From: Hypericum androsaemum
Taxonomy: Eukaryota; Streptophyta; Magnoliopsida; Malpighiales; Hypericaceae
DNA length: 64,000 bases
NCBI GenBank assembly: GCA_963995505.1
Contig: OZ023192.1
Location: 2,138,001 to 2,202,000 of the forward strand
Direction of reading: 5' to 3'
Shown: positions 11,606-23,830 of the stretch, in pieces
Layout: each line of letters begins with the position of its first letter
Position numbering within the stretch: position 1 is the first letter of the stretch
Position numbers and translations under genes: made by a program
Notes under the pieces: generated by a model
What the model saw: the letters and a program-made list of their open reading frames with translations, nothing else
The model's database searches: none
What the model was told of the DNA's origin: nothing

Positions 11606-12304
11606 GCGGCCCATTATGGAACCAGCAAGCCCATTATAGGTCGGACCAACCACCTCCAATGGAACAAGCCGAACCGATAAGTTCTAATGAAACAAGCCGG
11701 ACCGACAACCTCTAAAGCGACAAGCCAGACCATTGACCAAGTTGGATCAGCGAGCCAGAACAACGAACTCGTTATAAGATCGACGGCCCATTACGGGACT
11801 GGTCGGACCAACTACCTCCAATGGGACAAGCCGAACCAACCACCTCCAATGAGACAAGCCAGACTGATGACCTCCATAGCGACAAGCCAGATCATTGACC
11901 ATGTCGGATCAACAAGCTGGGACAACGAGCCCGTTATAAGACCAGTAAGCCTATTATAGGTCAGACCAATGACTTTTGAACCAGTTCGTAGTCCTATTAT
12001 ATTTCACTTTGCAAGTCAGATCGACGTCGAGCCTATGTGGCCGGACCAACGAGTAGGCCCTCTTGGGACTAGACCGATGGGATGTCCATTCGGGCTGTAC
12101 TGAAAAGGTCTTTGTTTCAAGCCAGACCGATGATAACTCTCCACTGAGGCTGGACCGACAAGGATCGTGTTTGGACCAACGCCAAGCCCTTATTGGGTCG
12201 GACCGACGAGTAGGTCCTCTTGGGACTAGGACAACGACAAGCTCTTATTGGGTAGGGCCGGACAAGGTGCTTCTTCAGGCTGGACGGAAGTCGTTATACT
12301 TTTT

Positions 12305-12735
12305 GCCAACAATATCAGGTTGAGTACATGGCATCGTCGATATGACAAAGACGGTTTGGGTTTATCATTATGAGACGGAACCAAGTTGGCATCCTCAATA
12401 CGCCTAAGGCAGTTCGGATTTCTCATCATGAGTCAGAACCAAGTTGGCATCCTCAATACGTCTAAGGCAGTTTGTGTTTCTCATCATGAGTTTGAGCCAA
12501 GTTGGCATTAACGATGTGAATAAGACGGTTTTGGTTTTTCCTCATGAGACGGAGCCAAGTTGGCATTGTCTAAGGTAGTTTGGGTTTCTCATCATGAGTC
12601 AAAAGCCAAGTTGGCGTTGTCTAAGGTGGTTTCGATTTCCATCATGAGCCGAAGACAAGTTGGCATCGTCTGAGGTAGTTTTGATTTCCATCATGAGCCG
12701 GAGCCAAGTTGGCATCGTTTGAGGTGGTTGGCATC
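12305..12735 (+). repeat. Minisatellite with AAGTTGGCATC units
   Basis: About eight imperfect units of 45-70 bp, each carrying CCAAGTTGGCAT, TCATCATGAG and AAGGCAGTTTG-type words. The array lies just upstream of the LTR TATA box, where enhancer repeats are often found. Confidence 0.8.
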
Positions 12736-12737
12736 GT

Positions 12738-12744
12738 CTATATA
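12738..12744 (+). promoter_or_regulatory. TATA box of the solo LTR
   Basis: TATATAAGG in a GTCTATATAAGGAGG context, followed by C/A-rich leader sequence (ACACTACATCAACAAC). This is the likely U3/R promoter of the lost element. Confidence 0.6.
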
Positions 12745-13073
12745 AGGAGGGTATGGGTACAAGAGCAAAATCATCATCAACACTACATCAACAACAATAA
12801 TATTTATCTTTTCCTTAGCTTAGCTCGTATCTCTTTTTTTCCCTTTCCGTTGAGCCGACCTTGGGATGACCAAGTTCTCTTAGCGTTCTTGTACCCGTAT
12901 ATCTTTTTCCTCCTTTCAGTTAAGCCAACCTTGGGATGACCAAGTTCTCTTAGCGTTCTTGTACCCGTAGCTCTTTTTCCCCCCATTCTGTTAGGCCGAT
13001 ATTGGGACGTCTATTCCGGATCTGTTTTGGGAAGTCTTTGCGTTCTTGTACCACTTCCACCACCAACAAGTGG

Positions 13074-14348
13074 GAATGAAGTGAATTTGACTACGAGTAC
13101 CCCTATTCGAATATTATTGTGCCGATTAATATATGTTCGAATCGGATGAGATCTCTGAAAGGTGACAAATCTCTCTTAACTAGTATTTAGTGCTGCTGCA
13201 TTTTTAAGAATTAGTACTCGAGATCTTTTAATTAATCTAAAATAACAACTCACTTGTTTATTTAAACTTTCCCTCATATTTAACCCCAAAAAAAACTTCC
13301 CCTCATATTGTAAATGCTTTCTGGATAAAGTTAAACCTGGGAAATTTCAAAGGAATAAACAATTTCTTAATTAGTGGGATTTTTTTATCGGGGAATCAGT
13401 GGCAACATTATTTAAAGGGTATAGGGTTCAGAAACTCTCTGTCAAAGTTAAATGGGTTTATAGAGATTAATTCATTATAAACTTTCATGACTGTGGTTAG
13501 CATTTAACACTTTTTTCTCAAACAAAAATGACTTAAAACTATGAAATGAGGGATCCTGTGTGACTCATGGATTAAAAACAATTCGAAATCTTATAGTTGC
13601 AACATAATTTATTAAAAACATACTTCATTTTAGTTCATGATACTTCATTAAATTTTGTGGTGAACAGTACTTCATAAGGGAGACAAAATGTTTCTTCCTC
13701 TGGACTTCTTTCTCATCCTTTCCTTTTCACTTTAACGTGAATATCTTTTGTGTGTTCAAATCGGTTAAGCTAAGAGATAAGTCTAAACTTTTGGGTTACT
13801 CTAAGTAAGAGATTATGATTATTTTTAAAAAAAAATTTCAAGTTTTATTGTTCTAATAAGGTTGGAAGAGCCAAGTATCATATAGTACCTGATGATACTC
13901 GAGTTAGGTACTTCAACGAATATGGTCCCAGTTACTATATAATTACAAAAAAAACATTATTTTTTAAATTGGCCCGAATTTATTACCTTTAACCATACTC
14001 TGCCAGCTTCAATAGCCCATTTTTCTTGCCAACTATATTACTTTTTCTATTAAGGCCCCATTTGTATGGCTTAAAAATATTTCCGAATTCCAGAAAAATA
14101 TATAAATTAGGATAGAACACAATATTTTCATTAAAAATGTGAATTACCACGAGAATAATTTTACGGTGTTGATTTTATACCAAATGATAATATTTGAATA
14201 ATTGATTCAACAATCTTTCAATAAAACTACGAGATCACCTGATGGGCCTTTTGTCAATAACCCATAAGGAAAAGCCCAATGGGCTGAACATAAACCTCAG
14301 CAAAACGCCACCGTTTAGCAAGAAACACACCACCCCCAAACCCCAAAA
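13074..14348. other. Intergenic DNA upstream of the DTW gene
   Basis: AT-rich, no gene seen. It includes a SINE-like copy at about 13130-13245 (minus). A T-rich stretch near 13800 has no identified structure. Confidence 0.5.
13130..13245 (-). repeat. SINE-like copy
   Basis: Shares TGAAAGGTGACAAATCTCT, AGTATTTA and a GCATTTTTAAGAATTAGTACTCGAGATC-type block (read as GCATTTTTAAGAATT then AGTACTCGAGATC) with the better copies at 31050-31215 and 32080-32220. Confidence 0.45.
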
Positions 14349-17300
14349 ATGATTCCTTCTTCTTCTTCATTGAAGCTCTCGCTCCTTCTTCCATCTCTCA
14401 CTATCCTGGCAACCAAGGCGCTAATGGGGTCCTCTCCTCCTACCTTGGGGGCCCACCTGAGGCCCTCGGCCTCACGATCCCCTCCCAGGGGACCCGACCC
14501 AGGTGGGCCCATGGTGACCCTGGAGGAATGGCAGGGGTGGGGCCCTCTGTCCTCTGTACCCGTCAGAGTGGTGGAGGTTATAAAGGAGCTGAAGCTTTTG
14601 GAGGAGGATTTCGATGCCCAGATGAGCTTTGGTGGAATTGGCGGCAAGTTGCAGGTACTAATTTCCCCTTATATATGTCTTGGAAAGACCAACACGCACT
14701 TAGATCAACTTGGCGATAGTGTCGCTCTCGTTTAACTAGGTCTCGAGTTCGAGACCATCGGAACTCGTCAGTGTTACAAAGAGAGATCACAAGCAAAGGG
14801 TTTAGGCTGTTGGGGTTATTGTTGATTTGGTTTGTTGTTTTCTTGCATTAAGTCTCTGTCTTTGTCAATATTGTGATCAGGTTAGTTCACATGGGGGAAA
14901 GTTGGAATCTTTAGCTGAACGTTGGATTTCTTGTTTTGGTTTTTATTCTCTAGATGATGGGAAGTCAGTCATTTGAGGGAAGTGTCTGGAGGGATAGTAA
15001 ATTGTGATCAGCAGCTGTTGGTTGCTGTTTCGAGTTGCGGGAAATAGTGCTCTTTCTGAAGTCTATAGACGTACTATCTAGTTGGGATCGTGAGTTGGGA
15101 GGGCTTTGGTATACATGGTTATTTTTCGGTTGCACATTGGCTCCTATTTCTGGATGTGTGCACTTATGAGAGTGATGCAATGCTTGGATCGATTGTCACA
15201 CCTGGACCTAATGAAGTAGCTGAACTTGAAGCTAACTTGTTTTTCTTCTTGAACGGTTTTGATGTTCTCAATTTCATGTGTGTATGTCAGGGTACTTTCA
15301 AAGTCCAAGAGGATAAGAAACACAGAGCAACATATCAGGCTTTAAAGGATTCAGAAGACAAGCTTCGATTTTTTTCTGCTCGTCAAATTGCATGTCGGTT
15401 GCTTGGTAGTAGAGGTTATCTTTGCCAGAAGGTATAGTTTGCCCTGAATTTGAGTGGAGTATTTATGAGGTTTAATGTCTTATTTTTCTTCTCATCTGTA
15501 GTGCTGGCTTCCTCTAGAGGAAGATTGCATGTGTTCAAGAATAGAGGCCATCCCACTGTGGTGCAAGATTAGGTTCTGGTTATACATGCATCCAAAGGTT
15601 TGGCTGCCCGGTATCACCTTGCTATTTATATTTCCTGAATCATATAGAACTCTTTGCCAATTTTATGTGTTGCCTCTGCCATTTTAGGACTTTCTAAGAC
15701 AAAACAACACCGGGAAGTTGTTGTGGCAAGTATTTGGAGTTCAAGCAGCCACTCTGTGCCTCTTTGGTATTGATGAGCAGGAGGAGCTCATGTGGAATGC
15801 ACTGAAGCTCTCAGGTCTGATTCATTGATGCCTAAGTAAAACATCTACTAGTCACTCACCAATTTTTCCTCCTCCGAAACTAGGGTTCATTGCCTCAAAG
15901 TATGCATCCTTTTCATGTTTTGCAAATTCCTTTAACTTCTGTTCCTACCTTTATATTTGTTTCCGAATGTTAATGTCCAGCGCAATGGGCAAGCAGTTGA
16001 ACTGTAGTGAATAAAGTTACGGGAAAGTAGCATCTTTTTCACCTGTACTCAAGTTTCGTTTTCATATTTGGAACACCTAATATCGATTAAATGAGTGCCT
16101 TTCAGTTCATTTCTTATAACAATTCATTTTCTCAGATGATTTAACAGCTTGCTTCACAAAATGCGCTTTTTTCTTCTATGATAGTTGCTAGAGGAAAGTT
16201 GTTACTCTTTTTGAGATTGTGCTGTGAGCATAGCATAATTGTCAACCTTCTGCTCGGTCGGAACTTGTTGATTGTCTTAAAACTTCTAATCCATTATAGT
16301 GAGCTTTCTGTAGCATTTGGATTGTCTATTGGCTGTCTGCCTGTACTATCCCTGCACCTTAAATTTGTGGAACTTGATTATTTTCCGAAGCACTTGTGTG
16401 TCAAAGTTTTGAACTCATGTTTCACATTTTTATCTCTTAAGTAGGAACATTTCACTAGCAATCCAACTTCTTCTTCGGCTAACCTGTTAGGCTATGTCTT
16501 GCAGGGAAAGACAAAGTTTGGTGCCTTTACCCCAACAAGAATGCAGAGCACAAGTCTGTTAAGGATGCTTTCAGCCAGGAAATTTTGGTAGATTCGGAAA
16601 GTAGTAAACATATGGTACTTCCTAAGCTTTAAGAGCTCTCTCAGGCCAATATCTTTAACCACGATTAGTTTAAGCAGTCAGATTATTATTTCTATACACC
16701 TGATCGGAGAAATTTTTGAGATGGTAAATTAGCAGTTGCATTACTTGGAAGTTATGCTCGCTTGCCTTTCAGAAGCTATTGTTTGCGTAACAACTATTAT
16801 TATTTGAAAGTGAAAGAAAATACAAATTGGAAATTTGTGGCTTAGGAGGAGGAGATTAAGCGTGTCAAGAGAATGGATATTAATATGCCTTATTGAACTT
16901 TTCTTATCTGCAGAAGAAGTGTGCTTCTATATCTGCAAAATCGCGCCTGAATATACTTTACTGTGCAGGGAAGTGAATGCGAAACTCTGAACTTTATTTT
17001 GATCGACGGAACATGGAGCAACTCTGCTGCAATGTTCAGGCGTTTGAAGGTAATACCTTGAGAGTCATCTGTTGTTACCGTGCAGAGGTTAAGTTGCTGA
17101 TTGAATTGGTCTTAATGCAAGGTTGTGTCACTTTCTCCAATTTTTCCTTTTAAGAGCTTTGGTGATTTGACCAACGTGCTTGTCACCCCATGTGTAGGAC
17201 CAATCAAAGACATTATGGGGAGAGGACGATCTTCCGTGTATCTCTTTATCCGCAGGTGTATCTACAATGCACAAACTCCGGTAAAGAACAAATGTGCTTG

Positions 17301-17838
17301 TTAAATCGTTGCTTCCTGGGAATGCCATGATGTTTTCTGTTTGTGCTCTTAGTTTGCTTCTTCTTCCCGCCCTTCTTTTCTGTCCCAGAATTTATAGTAT
17401 ATTTTGTTGATTGTTATATGGTGGCAGGCCCCAGCCGTCATGGGACCGCACTTGTACTGCGGCGGCAGCCATAGGGCTGCTCTCTGAGCTGCATCTTGTT
17501 CCAAGTTTCAGCTCCTATGGTTTGGACAAACAAGCGGAAGCGGTCGAAGATGCCTTAGATGTCCTTTTAGAAGCACTGACAGAAAGACGACTTAGGATGG
17601 GTCGGTCAATAACTCGTAAAGGGAGGCATGGTGCAACTTCTTTTAAAAGTGACACCGCAGAGTCATTACAGACAGCTGATTCAAGTGTTAGGTTAACCTT
17701 TCAACCCTTTTCTCAAACTTTCAGTTTATGTGGATTTTGTGCTCTCAGTTCATGTTTCCAACCACAGACTCTGCCGAAATTACAAGTCTGCTAACATTCC
17801 CTTTTCTTTTGCACTGAAGGGCCTCCGCATCTTTGTAG
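14349..17838 (+). CDS. DTW-domain tRNA-uridine aminocarboxypropyltransferase (DTWD2/TapT-like)
   Basis: Eight or nine exons: 14349-14654, 15291-15431, 15502-15597, 15688-15814, 16505-16614, 16969-17049, 17198-17280, 17428-17691, and probably 17820-17838; about 410 residues. Family enzymes use S-adenosylmethionine to make acp3U in tRNA. Visible features are a Cys cluster for zinc (CRLLG...YLCQKCWLP...CMCSRI) across exons 2-3, FWLYMHPKD, the signature LIDGTWSNSAAMFRRL in exon 6, and LSAGVSTMHKLR leading into PSWDRTCTAAAAIGLL, matching the S-T-x-E/H-A-type C-terminal half. Without the last splice, the frame runs on to TAA at 17792-17794 and gives a different tail. The ATG at 14349 opens a ~100-residue N-terminal extension that may include a targeting peptide (inference). 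Intron 1 holds a SINE. Confidence 0.88.
14695..14790 (+). repeat. SINE-like insertion in intron 1 of the DTW gene
   Basis: TTAGATCAACTTGGCGATAG resembles a pol III A box, and TCGAGTTCGAGACC about 45 bases later a B box. The 3' part GTTACAAAGAGAGATC matches the ACAAATCTCTC-type tail of other copies in the window. Confidence 0.55.
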
Positions 17839-19173
17839 CAGGTGCGACGATATACTACCGGTGTTAGAAATCAACTGACTTGCAACCATTTTGGAGTGGC
17901 GGTATCCTCTAAGCTCAACCACGCTGAGGTTTTCAATACAATCTCGGTTTTGGGGTTCTCTTTGCATTTGACAGTAACTTCTTAGGAGGTATGCAGTTGC
18001 TTACAAGAAGTGCAAAGGCACGGAAGATAGTAAACGTTGATACCATCTAATCCCCGTCAGTAAGCAGCAGACCAACCGGCAATAACCGTCGGTCCGACGG
18101 GGCATTCTGGAGGAATTCAAAACAGAACAGCTTGTAGGTAGATGATAGGATATGTCAAAATGATGGAAGCACTTCGCCGACTTACTTTACTCGGATAATT
18201 TCGTTTGATAATGAAACTGATTCTCCTCTCCTTACATTATTTCTAGTGCAAGACAGACAGGGCATTGTATTTGTTTAGCGGCTAAGACGTTTAGATTCTC
18301 TTAAAGTCTCAAGTTTGAATTTTTAAACAGAGCAGACACGGTTGAAAGAGCCGTTCTCATTCATAGGGTTGACTACGTTTCGATCCTGAATTAGTCGTTT
18401 GGATCCCGAGATTTTCCTTCCGATAGCTTACATCCAGGACATGGGCATGCTTGAGTTGTTACATGGAGAAGGGTAATATTTGAGCAATCCTTGCCTCAAA
18501 AGGAACAAAAGAAGCTGTCAAACATAGGCATGGTCCAAAACCTGACGGTGTTCCACTTTTCAGAACCCCAGAACAACCCTTTGTAACAGCTTTTTATGCC
18601 AATAAATCAGTAAACAACTCATGAATTTTCACCATTTCCCTACCTTTTCCCGCTAAGAACCAATTGTACAATTGCAGGCAAACACCAAGAGAATACTTTT
18701 TAACCTGTTCAAAATTGTTCTTTCTTGGGAAAACAGGCCTAATATTGTATCACCCCAGAAACAGAGAAGGGATAAAGCAAAAGGAAGGCAAACCCATGAA
18801 CAATTCATCTCTCAAAATCTCAAACTACAGAGTCAAAGAAAACTCATCAGATTTTAGCAGATGATTCAGCTGGGATACTAGTTGCATTCTCTAAAATCTC
18901 ATCTCCCCGAATGTATCGATACAGAACTGTTCTAAAGAACTTCACATTTGAGATTGGTTTCGCGCGTTACTGATCGATACGAAACCATTCTGACAGCACT
19001 GTGTCACAAATGTAACTATGGCTACAGAGTTGAGACAAGCATGATCAGGATGTCAGCAAGTGATTGAGATTGGCATCTGCAGAATCCGGAACTTTGAGGA
19101 GAGTTCAATGTGATCCTCCTGCTGCAGAATTTGAATCACATGCCGTTTACAATCCCCCGGAATTGTTCATCGT
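17839..19173. other. 3' regions of the convergent DTW and BLT-like genes
   Basis: No further gene seen; both flanking genes end here, so most of it is probably 3' UTR and spacer. A SINE-like copy lies at 18265-18425. Confidence 0.5.
18265..18425 (+). repeat. SINE-like copy with a tail shared by 27594-27640
   Basis: TTTAGCGGCTAAGACG (A-box-like) and TCTCAAGTTTGAATTT (B-box-like) are followed by CGATCCTGAATTAGTCGTT, which recurs at about 27600 in the 5' leader of the MGNC gene. Confidence 0.5.
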
Positions 19174-21170
19174 CTACGAGGCTTGTTGGATACCGTTGCT
19201 CGATTGAGCTTTTTGGCTTTCCAACCTCGCTTCCAATAGCTTGGCCTTCAAGCTGTTCTTTTGGATGCCCCGTGGCAATTCAACATGCTCGTTTGCCGCT
19301 TCGTCGACACGATGATCAGAGGAATCCGGTAGTCTGCCTAATTTCCTATCTGAAGAAGCTGTCACAGTGCTGCACATTGTGCTGCTCGATAACCTCCGAT
19401 TGCACTCATGATTTGGTGGAATGTTTCTACTGTTCCTGCCATTATTCATACCCGTCATGTGAGTTTGTGGCGATTTTTCAGCTGAAAGAGAACAAACCTC
19501 GCTGATCGGTTCACTTGAAGTAGAATCGCTTGTCGAACAGCTACTCGGGATCCTTGAACCATCCCCAACTTCCCATCGAGTAGCTTCAAATTCCCTGATT
19601 TCTTGAAGAATTGAGTACATGTCACTCGATTTGGGGTGTTCATAGGAAAACTCACTACCATCTATTCTTATCAACTTAGCCGCTTCTCTGATCATCTCAG
19701 CTTTCTGCAACTCTGCCAGAGTGAAACTCGATCTTCCCGATCCTGAGCGTAAGAAACTCTCTAGCTCATCGATCAAACTACTCATTCTGCAATACTTATC
19801 TTCGATTGCCAGTTTCACATCGATCAGCTTCATCTGGACTCGCTCTTCGCGCCAAACCTCGGCCATCTGCAGCATTCTCCTCTCTTCTTCCAACTCCTCC
19901 TGAATTCTGATAGATTCCATCTTCACTTCATCAAACGAGGCCTTATCGTCTGCAACTCTATTCACTAGCTCGTCACAAGCTTCCTCTATTGCACCTCTAC
20001 GCTTCTTTTCTGCCTCGCACTTTCGCTTAAACCGCTCAGCCGATGATCTGGCTTTCTGCAACTCATTGATCAACTCCGAGTTGAGGCACTCCAGCCTCTT
20101 CCGAACTCGTCTTTCCCTCTTAAACTCAAGCCTCAACTCGTCAAAAACCGCCTGAACTTTCGAAGATCGTCGCCTCTCCCTCGACGACCTTGCTTCGTCG
20201 AGCTTCTTCTTGAACGATTGGCAATCATGTTCAAGACCACGAATGCGAAATTGAGCTCTCTTGATCTCTGATTGGACTGCAGAAGCAACAGACATGGCTT
20301 GGACTCGTTTTCCTCCAAGTTTCAACATAATGTCGCAATTTTCTGCTCCTTCCATTTTATGATTTGCCTTCATAAAAGAGGATTGTAGCTGAAAATTCCA
20401 AACCAATGTGCAGATAAATTAATTACTAATCAAATTAGTCATAAACTAGAAGAATCTTTCATTCACTTGATTTTTTTTTTGAAAAGTAAAAAAAAAAAAT
20501 TCCATGTCTGATGAGCATACATATTTAATATCTATCGACTTACAAGATTAACCTATTCAGATACTTGATGCACGATTTTATAACTAAAGCTCAACATTTG
20601 AGCAAAAGAGCAAAGAGGTAAACTTAACAATTAATGACTGATTATTTCCATATAAAGTTTCTACTTATAAATTGATGCACTTATGTGATTAGTTTTGGCT
20701 ACAAAGTGAGGACGACATACGACAAAACATACAAATATTTCAGGAGACAATTTATTGCAAAACTTTCAGATTTTATAAAATTAATATAAACTTTTAAAAG
20801 TTCATAAATATTTCAATGGTTGAAAAGAGCCAATTAATGAGGTTGACATTGAAAAAAACATATATATTAGTTTAAATCTCATATATATATACATATATAT
20901 CTTAGAAAAACAGCATTATACCTTGGAGGATATTGACCCATCAGGCAATAACCAACAACATTTCTCCCTATAACGTTTCCTCCTACCACCAACAAACGAC
21001 GACGTTCCTCCTCCTCCGCCGGCCGCTGCCCCGGACACCGTCAGCCGCGACATCTCCGCCACGAGCTTCCTGGCAGACACCACCTCACGACCATGATCGC
21101 CACCGGAGCTGCTATATTTGTTTCTCTTGCTATTCCCGCCACCTAAGGGAGTGCCATCTGAAGGTTGCAT
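19174..21170 (-). CDS. BRANCHLESS TRICHOME-like coiled-coil protein
   Basis: Two exons on the minus strand: 20922-21170 (ATG at 21168-21170) and 19174-20388, joined in phase 0, about 487 residues. Exon 1 has VSARKLVAEMSRL, matching the SARKLAA.LW motif of plant proteins related to BRANCHLESS TRICHOME (At1g64690, At1g50660, At5g41620 group), then a Gly-rich loop and a basic RRKRYR patch. Exon 2 opens a long coiled coil (about residues 120-310) rich in E/K/R with heptad repeats (ELRLEFKRERRVRKRLECLN, CEAEKKRR, EELEEERRMLQM). WREERVQMKLIDVKLAIEDKY and LEAFL-like LESFLRSG follow, then a Ser-rich tail. Family members that have been studied act in cell-shape control near microtubules; the function here is inference. 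The 0.5-kb intron is AT-rich with no repeat recognised. Confidence 0.85.
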
Positions 21171-21729
21171 TTTAATGTGACTTGTAATAATATTTATGCA
21201 ACTGTATATGTATATGTCAAAGATAGAATGTTCAAATTAAACCCAATCTTTTCTCTAATACTTATTTGGACATGTGTATATATGTTATAAATAACTTTGA
21301 GTTTAAACTTGGGACCAAGTTAAATAATGAGACAAAGAAGATTTAAAAATAAAAAGAAGGGCACCGTCTACGGAAGTAATTTTAATTTTAGACAGGGTGG
21401 ACTGGTCGTCTCTCTCTTGTCTTTGTCTTAGAAAAAGATTGCTTTTTTGTGTATTTGCGAGCTTCCCTTTGTTGTGTTTATTCCTTTTGTTTGTACAATT
21501 GGCGTGCCTTAAGAACCTGCACCCAAACCCTGCAAATGCTGCCTTTATATTATTCTCCATTTCCTTGGTTTTTAATTTTAGAAGAAAAAAGTACATTCTT
21601 GGTTCATCCGGTCCAACCGAGTTAACAACCCGACGAGCCGAAATGGCTCAATTGTATTTCGATTTTTAGGTTGGACCGACCCACTTTTGTGGTTAGACCA
21701 TCCGATTCTAGATGTCTTTTCCGACTTCG
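21171..21729. other. Upstream region of the BLT-like gene
   Basis: AT-rich promoter-side DNA with no additional gene. It ends at the 5-bp duplication CTTCG (21725-21729) of the next element. Confidence 0.5.
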
Positions 21730-22036
21730 TGATGGAGATATATGATAGAGTAATAGTAGTAGTTTTATTAATTATCTATAGTAGTTGGATTAGTATTAGT
21801 AGTTTGATTTATGATAGGATTCTATTTAATAGTTTTGTTTTAGTTCATTATAAATAGGACATAAGCTTTATTGTTTTAGTTGGTTGAATATTGATATTCA
21901 AAATTAAGGTGAATCCTTAAATCTATGTCATTTTTCGGTATTCATAGAATCAACGGATCGATACTCTATCGTATTTTCTGGGTATTCTTAGAATCAACGG
22001 ATTCGCTATCTCCTATCCACGTTTCCCTGCATCAGT

Positions 22037-22049
22037 TGGTATCAAGAGC
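22037..22049 (+). promoter_or_regulatory. tRNA-Met-type primer-binding site
   Basis: TGGTATCAAGAGC begins two bases after the 5' LTR and differs from the usual plant TGGTATCAGAGC by one inserted base. Confidence 0.8.
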
Positions 22050-22583
22050 TGCGTTCGTTCCTCATAGTGTTCGATCCTTATGGTGTTCGATCGTGTTTGA
22101 TCCTTCCTGATCGGAGTTCGTTCTATAAAAAAGAAAGAAAAAAGAGAACCATCTTCGTTTTAGGGTTTTTGAAACCCCACGGTGCCGCCAAAGAAGGGAC
22201 CAACCGCCGTCAGCGTTCAAGCAGCTGCAGTCAGCCCCTGCCCTCACCGCCGACGACTCTCCTCATCCCCGGCGCTTCCCCTGGTATCGGTTAGATAACT
22301 TTTCCCCTAATCAATTTAGGGATTTGGCGATTTGGTGTATTTTGGTGGCTGACAGAATCTTCCAGAGGATAAATTACAGTTTGGTCTCAGAAGTTTTTCT
22401 AAAATTGCAGATTAGTCCTTTTGGGCTGAATTGAAGATACTTAATTCTATGGTGTCTAAGGTGTATGTTCCTACTTTAAGGGATATTCATGGTATTGATT
22501 GGGGAATTTCAAAAAGTGATTTTATCAATTGGCTTGTGAATATTCATATATATTTTGATCATGAGATGCTTCAAGAATCTGCT

Positions 22584-23520
22584 AAATTGTAATTTATGAT
22601 CTTGCGATTACAAGGAGATCTTTTTCATTGGTGGAGTACATTGCAAGCTCGGAGACAACGAGAAGGTAAAATGAGAATCGCTCGATGGATTACAATGAGA
22701 GATCTTTTGATTTGTAAATTTTTCCCTAAGAATTTTGATGAAGTTCTTAACCTTGCTGGTACAAAGTATGAAACTTTTTGAGATTATTATGAATCTCAGA
22801 TAAGTGGTGAGACTTTCATTTGGGAAGAATTTGGCGATTTTGCATATGACTTATTTGATGAGGGTTCCTACTCATCCCATGAAATGGTTCATTTTCGATC
22901 TCATGGTCTTGAAGACAATGGTGAACCAATTTATGACTCATACCCTGGTGAGGAGGACGAGTTTGATAAAGGTGAACCAATTTATGACTCCTATTCTGAT
23001 GAGGAGGACTTGGTTGAAGAAGTTATTGCTTGTGAGTTTGCTGAAGATTGCTTTGAGGGAGAATATTTTGATAAATCTGAAGCATCATTATATTCATTGA
23101 GAGAGTTGCTTGACGAATCATGTGTTATGGATGCTGCTGACATGAGGCGATATGCAATTTCTATTGATACTGAAATTATTGATGCTGAGATTGAACCCAT
23201 GAGCCATGATTATTGGTTTGAGTATGTCGAGCACATTGACTTTCTCGGAGTTGAAAATTTTACTTATGTTGAAAGTTCTTCATTGCTGACTATGTGGACT
23301 GCCCTTAAGGAAGCTGAAAGATCTGCTCGAAGAATTAAGTTCTTGTTCTGTCATTTGACGACTGTTTTTGGTTACCTGATTTTCAAGTATTTGTTCTGCT
23401 GGGAAGGAAGATATCAGGTGTCATCACGTCGCTTGACGGTACTAAAGAGTGCATCTACGAAGATCGCAAATTGGGCGAGCACACCAAATTCGAGGACGAA
23501 TTTTTCCAACCGGGAGAGAA
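22584..23520 (+). pseudogene. gag-like remnant inside the LTR element
   Basis: 22596-22778 encodes LQGDLFHWWSTLQARR, REGKMRIARW and CKFFPKNFDEVL, the W-W...W...L...F.P pattern of plant Retrotrans_gag domains, ending at a stop. From 22884 a second frame gives an acidic region with two GEPIYDSY repeats, like the segment after gag in Gypsy polyproteins, and runs into the 3' LTR. Stops and a frame change separate the two parts. Confidence 0.7.
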
Positions 23521-23830
23521 TGATGGAGATATATGATAGAGTAATAGTAATAGTTTTATTAATTATCTATAGTAGTTGGATTAGTATTAGTAGTTTGATT
23601 TATGATAGGATTCTATTTAATAGTTTTATTTTAGTTCATTATAAATAGGACATAAGCTCTATTGTTTTAGTTGGTTGAATATTGATATTGAAAATTAAGG
23701 TTTATCCTTAAATCTGTGTCGTTTTCTGGTATTCATAGAATCAACGGATCGATACCCTATCGTATTTTTCGGGTATTCTCAAAATCAACAGATTCGCGAT
23801 CTCCTATCCACGTTGCCCTGCATCACTTCG

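Larger units (their letters stand above)
10145..13068 (+). mobile_element. Large solo LTR (2.9 kb), probably Ty3/Gypsy
   Basis: Begins TGTTGAGG and ends ACCAACA (TGTTG...CAACA), and both sides carry the perfect 5-bp duplication AGTGG (10140-10144 and 13069-13073). There are no gag or pol sequences and no second LTR, so this is a solo LTR left by LTR-LTR recombination. Inside are tandem repeats (11006-11605, 12305-12735), a TATA box (12738-12744) and a ~70-bp duplication downstream of it (12851-12990) with the CTTGGGATGACC word. Very large LTRs with internal repeats are typical of plant Gypsy (Tat/Ogre-like) elements; that assignment is inference. The orientation is set by the TATA box. Confidence 0.9.
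21730..23825 (+). mobile_element. Complete pol-less LTR retrotransposon (Gypsy-derived, 2.1 kb)
   Basis: Two 305-bp LTRs, 21730-22034 and 23521-23825, both TGATGGAG...CTGCATCA, about 94% identical (about 18 differences by hand count). The element is flanked by the perfect duplication CTTCG (21725-21729, 23826-23830). A primer-binding site (22037-22049) and a purine-rich tract with CGAGGACGAATTTTTCC (about 23490-23520) complete the structure. The PPT context resembles that of plant Ty3/Gypsy elements. The 1.5-kb interior holds gag-like sequence only; no protease, reverse transcriptase or integrase was found, so it would need helper proteins. Confidence 0.93.

Noticed and set aside
10145..13068. 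Several frames with repeated GPTIP/DRWP-like peptides
   Set aside because: These are translations of LTR tandem repeats, in several frames, with no domain.
14730..14760. Possible tRNA gene from GAGTTCGAGACC
   Set aside because: No acceptor stem or anticodon arm could be folded; it fits a SINE head better.
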